Positions 52,938 to 63,614 of a DNA stretch of 64,000 nucleotides are shown one piece after another. The stretch's first letter is position 1, and each line of letters begins with the position of its first letter. The position numbers and the translations under genes are program-made. The notes beneath the pieces are model-generated. The model saw only the letters and a program-made list of their open reading frames with translations, had not been told where the DNA came from and did no database searches. The DNA is taken from contig JAILPK010000088.1 of assembly GCA_024699495.1 (NCBI GenBank), forward strand, positions 1 to 64,000, in the 5' to 3' direction. The stretch comes from Bacteroidaceae bacterium (GTDB lineage: Bacteria > Bacteroidota > Bacteroidia > Bacteroidales > Bacteroidaceae).

Positions 52938-55900
52938 ATGCGTATGAGAAACCATTTTAGCAGAAATGGCAGGCATACCACTCTTGTGGTGTGTCTGTTG
53001 ATCATGTGTGGGCTAAACTGGTCATGCAAGGACGAATACATCCTTGATGACGAGAAACCCACATGGCTCAACTCAAGCGTCTATCAGAGTCTGCAGGAAA
53101 GAGGCAATTTCAACACGTATCTGGAACTGCTGTCTGACTCTGTTGTCAACTCGACGCTTTCAAGAAAACTGCAGGAAGTGCTAAGCAGAACCGGCTCAAA
53201 AACAGTGTTTGTTGCCAACGACTCAGCTTGGGAAGCCTTCTTCCGCCACAACGCAACACTGCCAGCATCCAATCCCTGGCACAATGCAACCAGTTTAAAA
53301 AACCTTTCGCTGGCGCAGAAAAAGCTACTGATTCATACCAGTATGCTCAACAACGCCATTGTGATGGAAAATCTTGCCAGTAGCGACGGGGATGGAACAA
53401 CCCCACCAACACGTGGCCAATATATGCGCCGCTACACAGACGTCACGCTGACAGACTCCATCATGTATCTGCCTGCATCCGAAGTGCCCTATACAACAAA
53501 CGACGAAGAAAAAAACTTCTGGCGCCGTTTCCGCGAAGGTGGCACACATCCGGGCATATACCTTGTAAATGACTCCACTCTAAGCATGATGCTTCACTTC
53601 ACACAGGAGCACATGTCAAACAATTCCATTCTCGATTCTGACTTTAAGATATTTATGGGAAGCGATCGTAACTCGAGCGATGTGCATATCTACGACGCTC
53701 TCCTGCTCGAGAAGGATGGTGTCTGTGAGAATGGATATGTTAACGTCACAGAAAAAGTTATCGTTCCTCTGCCAAATATGGCCGAGATGCTTCGCATCAA
53801 CGGGCAGACCAACATATTCAGTCACATGATTGACCGCTTCTCATTCCCCGCCTACAATGCAGCTGTGACCCGCGACTACAAGACTCTGCATCCGGAATTC
53901 ACCGACTCCATATTCACGAAGAAATATATTGCAAAGATTGGAGCAAAACACCAGACTGTTCTGACAACACCCAAAGAAGGAGGCCTCGGTGCAGACATCG
54001 CACTTAAGTTCGATCCGGGGTGGAATGAATACTATGATGAAGAAAATGATCCCCGCCCGGACATGGCTTCAATGTTCGTCCCCAGCGATGAGGCACTTGT
54101 TAACTACTTCACAAAAAGCGGCGGTGGTTGGCAGCTCATAAAGACTTACGCAGCCAACCCGGAAGCAGAGCTTCCTGACGATATGCTGGAAACAGGGAAC
54201 TTCACCCCACTGTATGAAAAGATTGACGCAATTCCTCTCGACAAAATGCAATCTCTCATTAATGTCATTATGTTCAGATCATTTACTGAGAGCGTCCCCT
54301 CAAAGATGTACAAATTGCGTGACGACGCTCAGGAAGAGATGTTCTCAACCACTGACATAAACATGATTGACACCTGCCTCTTAGCCAACAACGGTGCTAT
54401 ATATATAATGAATAAGGTATATGGCCCGGCAGACTTTACATCAGTTGCAGCACCGGCATTCATAAGTAAGACAAATAAAGTTATCAATTACGCCATATAC
54501 AATGGTCAAATAGAGAAGACCGATTTCATGAAACTGAACTACTACGCTTATCTTAAAGCTATGAAGTCCAGATTCACTTTCTTCCTGCCGAGTGACTACG
54601 CCATGCAGTATTACTATGATCCTATCAGCATGTCAAGTCAATCTCCGACCATTTTGGCTTTGGCATTCAACGACAAGGCTGAAACTGCTGATTTCCCAAT
54701 CTCCTACCGTATTTACCGATATGACAAAACAACTGGAGAACGGGGAGCTGTTCGTCCGAATGAAACGACAGAAAATAATGATATCATAAACCGCCTGAAA
54801 GATATTTTGGAAAGTCATACCATAGTCCATGACGGCAGCAACCCCATTGACAGCGAGGATGAATACTATCTCACGAAAAACGGCTCTGGTATCAAAGTCA
54901 CACGTGACGCAAACAATAACATTATAGGTGTTCAGGGAGGTTTCCAACTTGAGAACGAACGCAGAATGAATAAGGGTTTGTTCGTACCCGGCACAACAGA
55001 GCGTGGCGCAAGCAACGTGGAAGTCCTTGCCACCAACACGCATAACTTAGACAACGGCCGAACCTACGTTTTGGACGAAGCACCTATTATTCCTGCAACG
55101 ACAAGTGTTTACGGCATACTCAATGAGGACACATCAGCCACAAACCCGTTCCGAGAGTTCTGTAATCTGACTGCGTATAACGATGAAGTCATTACTGCTT
55201 GTGGTCTGGTTGATGACAAACTCACACAAACACAGAAAAATGCATTGCTGAAGAAATACCATACCTTCGTTGATGACGGCGGTGTAGATCAGAATGTGCA
55301 GTTCTTTAACAACTACAACTACACCCTGTTTGCACCGGATAACGAGGCTGTCCAAGCCGCTATTGACGAAGGCCTTCCCACATGGGATGACATAATAGAC
55401 GACTATGAGAGTCTGAAAGACACTGACGGTGTAGCCCACCTGACGGCTAAAGATAGCCTGCGTCTGCAAACAAAAATCACATATCTGAACAACTTTATCC
55501 GTGTACACTTCACTGATAACTCTATATTCTCCGACAAGTCCGAAATGGATGAAACCGACTTCGTCACATCCAGTTATGACGACAGTCTCGGCGTATTCGT
55601 GAAAGTTCACTGCCAGCGTGTTGCAGGAGGCTCTGGAACCCTATTGAAAGTACGTGATGATATTGATGCTTCCAGCACACAGTTCACGGTTAATAACAAT
55701 TACAAGAACCTGATGACACGCGATGTCCGATGTGTAAAGGATGGGAAAGCATACTCCCCCACGGGTCGCATAACTATGAATGGCATCACTATTCAGGCTT
55801 CCAGCTCTGCTGTTGTACACCTGATTAATGGTACCTTAAGACACTCTAAGAATATGCCTGACTTCAATAACATAAAAGACTGCAAACGCTATCTGAAGCG

Positions 55901-55976
55901 CTATCCCATTTACAAGAGTCAAAGAGACGAGCAGTCGCGCATGTTGATGAAGCAATCAATGTATAAACGTTATTAA
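52938..55976 (+). CDS. Surface lipoprotein with several FAS1 (fasciclin) domains
   Basis: About 1012 aa from ATG 52938. A lipoprotein signal peptide ends at Cys30 (CGLNWSC), followed by acidic KDEYILDDE, the kind of residues that direct Bacteroidetes lipoproteins to the cell surface. FAS1-like units can be recognised by their conserved T-V/F-F-x-P-x-D/N-x-A strand: TVFVANDSAW (about 90), SMFVPSDEAL (about 375), TFFLPSDYAM (about 555) and TLFAPDNEAV (about 798), suggesting about four domains. FAS1 domains mediate adhesion or carbohydrate/protein binding. It is first in an operon 21 bp before susC and may be the surface binding partner of the importer. An upstream in-frame ATG exists at 52863 but would spoil the signal peptide. 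Confidence 0.82.
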   Translation: MRMRNHFSRNGRHTTLVVCLLIMCGLNWSCKDEYILDDEKPTWLNSSVYQSLQERGNFNTYLELLSDSVVNSTLSRKLQEVLSRTGSKTVFVANDSAWEAFFRHNATLPASNPWHNATSLKNLSLAQKKLLIHTSMLNNAIVMENLASSDGDGTTPPTRGQYMRRYTDVTLTDSIMYLPASEVPYTTNDEEKNFWRRFREGGTHPGIYLVNDSTLSMMLHFTQEHMSNNSILDSDFKIFMGSDRNSSDVHIYDALLLEKDGVCENGYVNVTEKVIVPLPNMAEMLRINGQTNIFSHMIDRFSFPAYNAAVTRDYKTLHPEFTDSIFTKKYIAKIGAKHQTVLTTPKEGGLGADIALKFDPGWNEYYDEENDPRPDMASMFVPSDEALVNYFTKSGGGWQLIKTYAANPEAELPDDMLETGNFTPLYEKIDAIPLDKMQSLINVIMFRSFTESVPSKMYKLRDDAQEEMFSTTDINMIDTCLLANNGAIYIMNKVYGPADFTSVAAPAFISKTNKVINYAIYNGQIEKTDFMKLNYYAYLKAMKSRFTFFLPSDYAMQYYYDPISMSSQSPTILALAFNDKAETADFPISYRIYRYDKTTGERGAVRPNETTENNDIINRLKDILESHTIVHDGSNPIDSEDEYYLTKNGSGIKVTRDANNNIIGVQGGFQLENERRMNKGLFVPGTTERGASNVEVLATNTHNLDNGRTYVLDEAPIIPATTSVYGILNEDTSATNPFREFCNLTAYNDEVITACGLVDDKLTQTQKNALLKKYHTFVDDGGVDQNVQFFNNYNYTLFAPDNEAVQAAIDEGLPTWDDIIDDYESLKDTDGVAHLTAKDSLRLQTKITYLNNFIRVHFTDNSIFSDKSEMDETDFVTSSYDDSLGVFVKVHCQRVAGGSGTLLKVRDDIDASSTQFTVNNNYKNLMTRDVRCVKDGKAYSPTGRITMNGITIQASSSAVVHLINGTLRHSKNMPDFNNIKDCKRYLKRYPIYKSQRDEQSRMLMKQSMYKRY

Positions 55977-55997
55977 CCATCCGAAATCAGAAGAACT

Positions 55998-58900
55998 ATG
56001 AATAAGATAATAAAATTCATCCTCCTCTGGACAGTCTGCCTCATGGCGACCAATGTTAGCGCACAGCAACATCGCATATCAGGAACTGTGGCGGATGACA
56101 TTGACGTTGTCATTGGAGCCAGCGTCAAGGAAATTGACAAGAACAACCGTATCGTGAGCGCCACAGTTACTGATATGAATGGTAACTTCACTATGGCAAT
56201 CAAGGATCCCGAAAACACGCTGAGTATCACATTCATGGGTTATCGGCCCTGGTCTCAGAAAATCGGCAATCGCAAGTCTATCAAAGTTACCCTTGCCGAA
56301 AATACCAAGATAATGAAGGAAGTAAAAATCGTTGCTAAAAAGAAGCAACAAAGCGGCGGCCTTCAGATTCCGGTAAGAGAGATGTCCGGTGCCACACAGA
56401 CATTCGCCATGAGCGAGATGGAAGGTATGGCATTCGAGTCTGTGGACCAGGCATTGCAAGGCCAGATAGCCGGTCTTGACATCGTAAACACATCTGGTAA
56501 CCTCGGTTCTGGAACCCAGATGCGCCTGCGCGGTACCTCCTCTATCACTGGTAACAAGCAGCCGCTTATCGTTGTCAACGACCACCCCTTCGAATTGCCT
56601 GAAGATGCGCAAAACACCAACTTCGAAGACTTGGACAACGAGGAGCAGTTCTCAACCCTTCTGAATGTGAACCCTGAAGATATTGAGAGTATAACAGTAT
56701 TGAAAGATGCTTCTACAGCAGCAAAATGGGGTGACAGAGGTGCCAATGGTGTTATTGAAATCAAGTTGAAACGCGGTCATCGTGGTCCCACTAATGTTTC
56801 TTTTTCTTATAAGTTCCAGGGACAATGGCAACCCACAGGCTATAAAATGCTCGATGGTGACGGCTACACGATGATGATGAAGGAATCTTACTTCAATCCA
56901 CAACAGAAGACCACAAGAATCCACGAGCTGGACTACGCCACAGAATACCCGGATATCTACAACCACTATACAAAAAACACTGATTGGGTTGATGCTGTCA
57001 CACAGTTTGGCGGCACTCACAAATATTATGTTACTTTAAGTGGTGGTGGTGAACAGGCAACATTCAGAATTTCTGCAGGTTACGACCATGCCAAGGGTTC
57101 AATCATTGCCCAAAAGCTAAACCGCTTCACGACAACTACAGCCTTAGACTATTGGGTTAGTGACCGTATCAAGTTCGAGTCAAACATCAATATGACGTTT
57201 ACCACCAACTGGAAGAACTATGGTAACGATATTCTGGGACGGGCTTACAAAGCAATGCCTAATATGAGCATCTATGAGTATGACTCTCAGAACAACCCAA
57301 CAGGGAACTATTTCAACATGCTTCCGCTTGCCACAAGCAATGATGATGCCCAATCTGCTACTGAAGGCGTGAATGACGGTACAAAAACCAGCTGGCAACT
57401 TAGGGACATGTTCGACAATGGCAACCCGGTGGCACGCGCTTACAAAGCATGGTGGAAGAAATACCAATATAGCCTGACACCACAGTTCTCTATTGAATAC
57501 AAGTTGCTCGGTAAAGACAGTGACCACACTCAATTGAACTACGTCGGCGACGTGCAGCTCAACATTAATAATACCAGTGACGATCAGTACTGCCCTGCCG
57601 AACTCCGCACGATGGACTGGAGGTGGGGCGGCGACAATCCACGCAAATGGGATGACGCCAACCATGGCAATGAACGGAATCTGGTTAGCAACTCCGAATA
57701 TAAGAGTTTGGAGTTCTCTACACGTCACGACCTCCGTTTCTATCCTAAATTGAAAAACGATGACCATTCCATCTCGGCTATGTTCCGATGGGAAATGAGA
57801 ACCGGTAGCTCAAGCAGCCAAAACACTGGGCTATGGAACGTTCCTACCGGCATCTCAGATCCTACGGTTGTAGCTCTTCTGACTGCAGCCGGTGCATCCA
57901 ATTCCGAATGGCGCTCCACATCATACTTTGCCCAGGCTCACTACTCATATAAGAGTAAATATAGTGTGGATGCTACAATACGTGCCGACGGATCTACAGG
58001 ATATGGCAAAGGACAGAAATATTTCGCTTCACCTTCACTCGGTGCCCGCTGGAACATCATTGATGAGAAATTCATGGACTGGTCCAAGAGTTGGCTGTCA
58101 ATGCTCTCTGTCCGCTTCAGCTGGGGTATCACAGGACATACTAACGGCAGCGGCAACCAATATAACAAGTACTCCACTGGAGGTACATATAATGAGCACA
58201 CCGTAATTATCCCTGAGAACCTGTCATTGCTTAACCTCCGCCGTGAGAAAAAAGAAGCCTTCAACCTTGGTTTCAATGCCGGCTTCCTTGACGACCTTCT
58301 GACGGCCGAATTCGAACTATACAACAATAAGTCAACCGATCTGGTGATGGGTAATTACCGTATTCCGTCAGCTAACGGTTACTCCTCTTTAGCATACGCC
58401 AATGCTGGCGTGTTACGCAACAAAGGATGGGAATTGAATATCGGCACAGGTTGGTTTGCAAAGGCTGGAAAATTCAGCATGAAGTTGCGCGGTAATGTCT
58501 CACAGAACTTTAATGAGGTAGAAGAGATGCCGGCACTCGTACTTGAAGACTTCAACACATCCGACACCTGGCAGCCTACAAATGCCGACTACATCACACG
58601 TATCCAGTTGCACAATGCTCTCGGTTCCATCTATGGTCTTCGCTACAAAGGCGTTTATGCCTATGATTATGAACATAACGGATATACCACAGCATCAATT
58701 GCGGCTTACGGATATGCAGATACAGGCAATGGATACGATGCTGCCGGGAATCCAATAAATACAGCAGCCGCAGCCCTCCGACGCGGTGAGAACGGCAGTT
58801 GTCCTATAGCCTTTGACGCTGACGGCAACATGCTTACCGACAAACTGGGCAATCCGCTTCCTATGTATTATTGCTACAATGAAAGCTATAAGTATCAGTT

Positions 58901-59498
58901 CCAAGGTGGCGATGCTATATATGAGGACATAAACCATGACGGACAAATCGACAGATACGACGTTGTCTATCTCGGAAACTCCAACCCCAAATGCTATGGC
59001 GGTTTCGGCTTCACCCTGCGCTACGACCGTCTGCAGATGACCACTGGTTTCAACTTCCGTCTCGGACATCAGATAGTAAATATTGCGCGTCTGCAGAACG
59101 AACAGATGACAAACAACAACAACCAGAGCTTTGCAACGACATGGCGCTGGCGCAAGAACGGAAATGGTTCTCAATATGAAGACGTAATACCACGTGCCCT
59201 CAACAGCAACACCGGTTTCAGCAGCTATAACAGTCTGGCTTCTGACCGCTACGTTGAGAATGGTAACTATCTGCGCCTGCAATACATTCAGTTGTCTTAC
59301 GACCTTGATCCTAAAATTCTTAAGAAATGGGGAATACGCCAGCTGAAATTTTTCGCATCTGTGAACAACATCTGGTGCTGGAGCAAATATACGGGTGTTG
59401 ACCCAGAGGTGAGTGCCGGCACATACGGAGTTGCAAAAGACACCAGCAAGACCCCACCACCCCGCTCCTTCACATGCAGCATAAACCTCGGATTCTAA
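55998..59498 (+). CDS. SusC/RagA-type TonB-dependent outer-membrane importer
   Basis: A 1166-aa TonB-dependent transporter. It has a signal peptide (MNKIIKFILLWTVCLMATNV), a carboxypeptidase-regulatory-like domain (RISGTVADDIDVVIGASVKE, about residues 25-105), a plug with LQGQIAGLDIVNTSGNLGSG (about 153-172) and ESITVLKDASTAAKWGDRGA (about 233-252, the SusC signature), and then the 22-strand barrel ending in SINLGF with a C-terminal Phe. The motif normally reads DASATAIYGSRGANG; the WGDRG variant is minor. It imports a polymer fragment captured with SusD. The substrate cannot be read from sequence. Confidence 0.95.
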   Translation: MNKIIKFILLWTVCLMATNVSAQQHRISGTVADDIDVVIGASVKEIDKNNRIVSATVTDMNGNFTMAIKDPENTLSITFMGYRPWSQKIGNRKSIKVTLAENTKIMKEVKIVAKKKQQSGGLQIPVREMSGATQTFAMSEMEGMAFESVDQALQGQIAGLDIVNTSGNLGSGTQMRLRGTSSITGNKQPLIVVNDHPFELPEDAQNTNFEDLDNEEQFSTLLNVNPEDIESITVLKDASTAAKWGDRGANGVIEIKLKRGHRGPTNVSFSYKFQGQWQPTGYKMLDGDGYTMMMKESYFNPQQKTTRIHELDYATEYPDIYNHYTKNTDWVDAVTQFGGTHKYYVTLSGGGEQATFRISAGYDHAKGSIIAQKLNRFTTTTALDYWVSDRIKFESNINMTFTTNWKNYGNDILGRAYKAMPNMSIYEYDSQNNPTGNYFNMLPLATSNDDAQSATEGVNDGTKTSWQLRDMFDNGNPVARAYKAWWKKYQYSLTPQFSIEYKLLGKDSDHTQLNYVGDVQLNINNTSDDQYCPAELRTMDWRWGGDNPRKWDDANHGNERNLVSNSEYKSLEFSTRHDLRFYPKLKNDDHSISAMFRWEMRTGSSSSQNTGLWNVPTGISDPTVVALLTAAGASNSEWRSTSYFAQAHYSYKSKYSVDATIRADGSTGYGKGQKYFASPSLGARWNIIDEKFMDWSKSWLSMLSVRFSWGITGHTNGSGNQYNKYSTGGTYNEHTVIIPENLSLLNLRREKKEAFNLGFNAGFLDDLLTAEFELYNNKSTDLVMGNYRIPSANGYSSLAYANAGVLRNKGWELNIGTGWFAKAGKFSMKLRGNVSQNFNEVEEMPALVLEDFNTSDTWQPTNADYITRIQLHNALGSIYGLRYKGVYAYDYEHNGYTTASIAAYGYADTGNGYDAAGNPINTAAAALRRGENGSCPIAFDADGNMLTDKLGNPLPMYYCYNESYKYQFQGGDAIYEDINHDGQIDRYDVVYLGNSNPKCYGGFGFTLRYDRLQMTTGFNFRLGHQIVNIARLQNEQMTNNNNQSFATTWRWRKNGNGSQYEDVIPRALNSNTGFSSYNSLASDRYVENGNYLRLQYIQLSYDLDPKILKKWGIRQLKFFASVNNIWCWSKYTGVDPEVSAGTYGVAKDTSKTPPPRSFTCSINLGF

Positions 59499-59510
59499 AC
59501 ATATAGCGTC

Positions 59511-61361
59511 ATGAACAATATCAAATATATTTTCCACATAGCCCTCGCGGCTTTCATGACACTCAGCATATCATCTTGCAATGACTGGCTGACTGTCTAT
59601 CCACAGAACAAAGTCGTGGAAGAGGATTTCTGGGAGGACAAAAACGACCTCAATGGTGTACGCTATGCCGCATACACACAGATGTCAAATACTATAAGTA
59701 AATTCATCGTCTGGGGCGACCTCCGTTCTGATTCATATGAGCAGAACTACAGCACCTTGACAAAAGGCACGGGAACCAGAGATATCTACTCCAAGATTAT
59801 CAGTGCTCAGTTGGACTCCACTATGAGCCAGTATGATTGGGGAGATGTCTATAAGACTATCAACTACTGCAACAAAGTGCTTTCTCATGGTGAGGAAGTC
59901 CTGGCAAACGATGCTCAGTTCACACGAACCGAATGGAAGCAAATCAAAGCGGAGATAACAGCATTACGCGCGTTGAACTACTTCTATTTGATTCGGGCGT
60001 TCAAGGACATCCCCTACTCCACTCAGGTCATCAACTCTGACAAAGAGGTCCAGTACTTCAATTATACCAACCAGCTTGACGTGTTGGACACTCTGATTCA
60101 AGATGTTGAATCAGTCAAAGGCCAAGCCCGCAACCGCTTTGCAGACAAGATAGACACTAAAGGTCTTATCACCAATACAGCAATTTATGCGATTCTGGCT
60201 GATATGTATCTCTGGCGCAGCGCCCTGCGCGAAGGCCGAAATGCAGACAGCGTTTTGGTGAGTACAGACACCACTGCCGCAGCAATGAAGTGGTGGGAAG
60301 CTGATGCCTACAAGGTAATTGAATACAGTCAGGCTTCCATTGACGCTTTGGCTAATCAGGAAAGCCTGTCTTCCTCTACTTTTGGCAGTCTGACGAGCAA
60401 AACCAATGATTATGGTCTCAGCAATAGTGGAATCATGAACTGCAACCTGATTGCTAACGAAGATCTCACCCGGGACTTCACTAATAAATCTTCTCTCTTC
60501 AATATTGACTCCTACAATGCAATCTTCACTAATGGAAACAGCAGTGAAAGCATTTTTGAATTCCAATACAATAATAATATAGATAATCGTAAAAACGATT
60601 TCCTTGTTACGTTTTGGGGTATAGGTAACAGCAGTCAGTTATTGGTGAGCAACAATGCAATCAAGAAGATCTACAATGACAACGAGACAAATATGAATCA
60701 GGACAGCCGCACATGGCACTCTGCAACATTCAATGTCAGTGCGACATTGAGCACGCAAGATAAACCTGAACTTAATTCCCCTGCTTGTGTCAAATACTAC
60801 AATTGTACATTCTCGTATGACACTAACAGTAACGGTATAAGTGTTCTTGAAGCCCAATATGACAGCTACAGCAATTTCATATTCTACAGGCTCGCCGATG
60901 TTATGCTCATGCAGGCAGAAGCTTACGCTGTACTCGGCGGCACTGCCAACAACACCAAATGCAAGGCTATAGTGAATGCAATCCACAAACGTTCCACTGT
61001 CAATGAGGCAGCTGCATATAGCCCAGGTACTACACGCGAAGATTATATCACTCTTGTAATGAATGAACGCCAGATAGAATTGCTTGGCGAAGGTAAACGC
61101 TGGTTTGACCTTGTTCGCTATGCTGAGCGGATCGGCGGCGGTCAGGCCCAAGATCCTCGCGAAACACAGTATATGGATGGAGCGACAGGCGTGCAGAATA
61201 TGGTGCATAAATTCATCATAAACACCTTTCCTAAGGAGGAGTCAGCTATTAAGACCCGTATAAAGAACCGTTACGGCCTCTATAGCCCTATTTACTATAA
61301 GGAGCTCAAAGCTAACAAATACATTATTCCACAGAATCCTGTATGGAATCGCGAGAAATAA
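59511..61361 (+). CDS. SusD/RagB-type surface lipoprotein
   Basis: A 616-aa lipoprotein with Cys23 at the end of its signal peptide (FMTLSISSCNDWL). The family signature appears as DWLTVYPQNKVVEEDFW after the Cys, the TPR-like helices with ALRALNYFYLIRAFKDIPYS (about 150-169), and the C-terminal RLADVMLMQAEAYAVLGG and ERQIELLGEGKRWFDLVRY (about 515-540). It is 12 bp after susC, forming the lid of the importer. Together they define a polysaccharide-utilisation-type locus, though the substrate need not be a sugar. Confidence 0.96.
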   Translation: MNNIKYIFHIALAAFMTLSISSCNDWLTVYPQNKVVEEDFWEDKNDLNGVRYAAYTQMSNTISKFIVWGDLRSDSYEQNYSTLTKGTGTRDIYSKIISAQLDSTMSQYDWGDVYKTINYCNKVLSHGEEVLANDAQFTRTEWKQIKAEITALRALNYFYLIRAFKDIPYSTQVINSDKEVQYFNYTNQLDVLDTLIQDVESVKGQARNRFADKIDTKGLITNTAIYAILADMYLWRSALREGRNADSVLVSTDTTAAAMKWWEADAYKVIEYSQASIDALANQESLSSSTFGSLTSKTNDYGLSNSGIMNCNLIANEDLTRDFTNKSSLFNIDSYNAIFTNGNSSESIFEFQYNNNIDNRKNDFLVTFWGIGNSSQLLVSNNAIKKIYNDNETNMNQDSRTWHSATFNVSATLSTQDKPELNSPACVKYYNCTFSYDTNSNGISVLEAQYDSYSNFIFYRLADVMLMQAEAYAVLGGTANNTKCKAIVNAIHKRSTVNEAAAYSPGTTREDYITLVMNERQIELLGEGKRWFDLVRYAERIGGGQAQDPRETQYMDGATGVQNMVHKFIINTFPKEESAIKTRIKNRYGLYSPIYYKELKANKYIIPQNPVWNREK

Positions 61362-61381
61362 CATTTTAAAGGTATCGAAAC

Positions 61382-63595
61382 ATGAAAATACATAAATTTC
61401 TAAAGAAAATACGCACTGTGTTGCTGCCTGCAATTGCTGCAGTCACAATGTTCGATGCATGTACAGAAGATATAGATATGGCCAACCGGTTCACTGAGAC
61501 CCGAGAGACCATACTGAGCTATCTTGAGAATAACGATTCCATTTACAGCGAATACACTTCTCTTCTGCATCTTGTACCTATCAGTTCTTTATCTGAATCA
61601 TCAGTAGCACAGTTATTGTCCGCTCGCGGGCATTACACCTGTTTTGCTCCTACCAACGAGGCTATTCAGCTTTATTTGGACAGTCTGCAGCGCAAGGGAA
61701 TTATCAGCACCGCATCATGGGACGGCTTCCCCGATGAAAAGTCACTTGACTCCATACGCAGGGTAATCGTATATAACAGTATCATTGATGGAGGTGATGT
61801 GAAGTCATTCTCGACAGCTGATTTCTTGGGAGACTCCCAAAAAGCAGCGGAGTTTGAATACTCCAATATGAACGAGCGCCGACTGACGAATAAGCGTGGT
61901 ACATTTAACTCTGACAGTATCTTCATAAACAACGAATTCCCGTTGAGTATGAAACACCGTGACATAGAAACTCTCAATGGTTATGTTCACGCGATGACAT
62001 TGGTTATTGCACCGAGCGATAATACCCTCGCAGACTTCTTCTATAATTGGGCTGAGCACGGCGGAAGCAATTTCACCGTTATGTCCAAACTGATTCTGGC
62101 CTGTGGCTTAGCTGACACTCTGAGCGCAACCAGGGATTACACCTATGAGAACCTATACAAAGAAGGAAAAATTGAAGACCTCGGTGACTTCAAGACCAAC
62201 ACACAAGCCGGTCTTCCAGGCAGGCTCCGCAAATATGGATTCACAATCTTTGCAGAAAAAGACAGTGTGTGGGCTGCCGCCATCCCTGAAAAAGAGATAA
62301 GTGAAATCACTGTTGAAGACGTAAAGAACTTTCTTATTGGGAAGGGAGTTTATCCAAATGCGACAACAGATGACAACTACACAAGTGCAGACAATATCGT
62401 CAATCAATTTGTCACCTATCATCTGCTCCCGGAACGCCTGAGCCGTAATAAGCTCGTCATCCACTGGAATGAATATGGCTATAGTCACACAAATGCGAAG
62501 AAACTGGGTACAGCTACGGCAGAATACTATACCACTATGGGAAAGCGCCGTCTGCTGAAAGTTTACGAAAGTCTGGAAAGTAACGGAATATACCTCAACC
62601 GCTTTCCCGACTTGAACAACAAGTTGGAAGATGCACGCAAGGCCTCAGCTCTTCCGTATCATGAGTCTGGCTCATTCAAAGCCCTGCGCGGCTCCATACA
62701 CATGTATGAGGACGAGAATCAAGGCATACTTGTACAAGACCCGACTGGTGATGACAATGTTTCACCTATCAACGGTATCTTCTATACTCTTGACAAGTTC
62801 TTGGTTTATACAGAGAACGTTGCTCTTCAACTGCAAAACCAACGCATCCGTTTCGATGTAGCCTCAATGCTGCCCGAACTGATGAACAACGATTTGCGCC
62901 GTCCTGACGGAATGTATTCAGAACTTAATGGAGAATATCGCGGATTCCCTACTAACTACCAGTATTTCAACGACATCTGGATTGAAGAAGGCACCCGTTT
63001 CTATTACCTGGCAGGAACCTCAACCAACTGGATGAACTGGCAAGGTGACGAGTTTAACATTAAGGGTAAGTACGAATTCAAGATGCGACTCCCGCCTGTG
63101 CCTGTAGCAGGTCACTATGAATTACGTCTTGCCGTGCAGAGTAACTCCAACGTGCGAGGCATGTGTCAGGTTTACTGGGGCTCAGACATGAACAATCTGC
63201 CCGCTGCAGGTATCCCATTGGATATGCGCCTCGGAGGTCTCTATCGCAAGTTGTCTGACGGAACCAGACAGCCATCAATCGTCGGCTGGGTCAAGGACTC
63301 TGACTATGGCGACGACATTGAGGCAATAACCGAAAATGACAAAACGATGAGAAACAACGGGTTCATGAAAGCTCCGATGCATTTCTGCCCCACCCCGTTG
63401 TCAACACCTGGACGCGATTTAGAGGAAATCAACCGCCGCATAATCGTCAGTGCGTGGATGGAACCGGATGTCACTTATTACATCAAGTTCAAGTCCGTGT
63501 TGGAAGATACTGAAAAGGAACATATCCTTGACTACATGGAATACTGCTCGAAAGAGGTATATGACAATCCCAATGAGAGCGAAGACATTTGGTAA
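61382..63595 (+). CDS. FAS1-domain lipoprotein, second copy
   Basis: A 737-aa lipoprotein; Cys27 closes the signal peptide (VTMFDACTEDIDMAN), again followed by acidic residues. Two FAS1-like regions are visible: LSARGHYTCFAPTNEAIQLY (about 82-101) and KYGFTIFAEKDSVWAAAIPE (about 284-303), each followed by the typical YH/VHA strand (FVTYHLLPERLS). The C-terminal 220 residues (KYEFKMRLPPVPVAGHYELR) look like a beta-sandwich carbohydrate-binding-type domain. It is 20 bp after susD. It may act as surface glycan-binding protein. Confidence 0.82.
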   Translation: MKIHKFLKKIRTVLLPAIAAVTMFDACTEDIDMANRFTETRETILSYLENNDSIYSEYTSLLHLVPISSLSESSVAQLLSARGHYTCFAPTNEAIQLYLDSLQRKGIISTASWDGFPDEKSLDSIRRVIVYNSIIDGGDVKSFSTADFLGDSQKAAEFEYSNMNERRLTNKRGTFNSDSIFINNEFPLSMKHRDIETLNGYVHAMTLVIAPSDNTLADFFYNWAEHGGSNFTVMSKLILACGLADTLSATRDYTYENLYKEGKIEDLGDFKTNTQAGLPGRLRKYGFTIFAEKDSVWAAAIPEKEISEITVEDVKNFLIGKGVYPNATTDDNYTSADNIVNQFVTYHLLPERLSRNKLVIHWNEYGYSHTNAKKLGTATAEYYTTMGKRRLLKVYESLESNGIYLNRFPDLNNKLEDARKASALPYHESGSFKALRGSIHMYEDENQGILVQDPTGDDNVSPINGIFYTLDKFLVYTENVALQLQNQRIRFDVASMLPELMNNDLRRPDGMYSELNGEYRGFPTNYQYFNDIWIEEGTRFYYLAGTSTNWMNWQGDEFNIKGKYEFKMRLPPVPVAGHYELRLAVQSNSNVRGMCQVYWGSDMNNLPAAGIPLDMRLGGLYRKLSDGTRQPSIVGWVKDSDYGDDIEAITENDKTMRNNGFMKAPMHFCPTPLSTPGRDLEEINRRIIVSAWMEPDVTYYIKFKSVLEDTEKEHILDYMEYCSKEVYDNPNESEDIW

Positions 63596-63614
63596 TCCCT
63601 AAAAACCAATTATT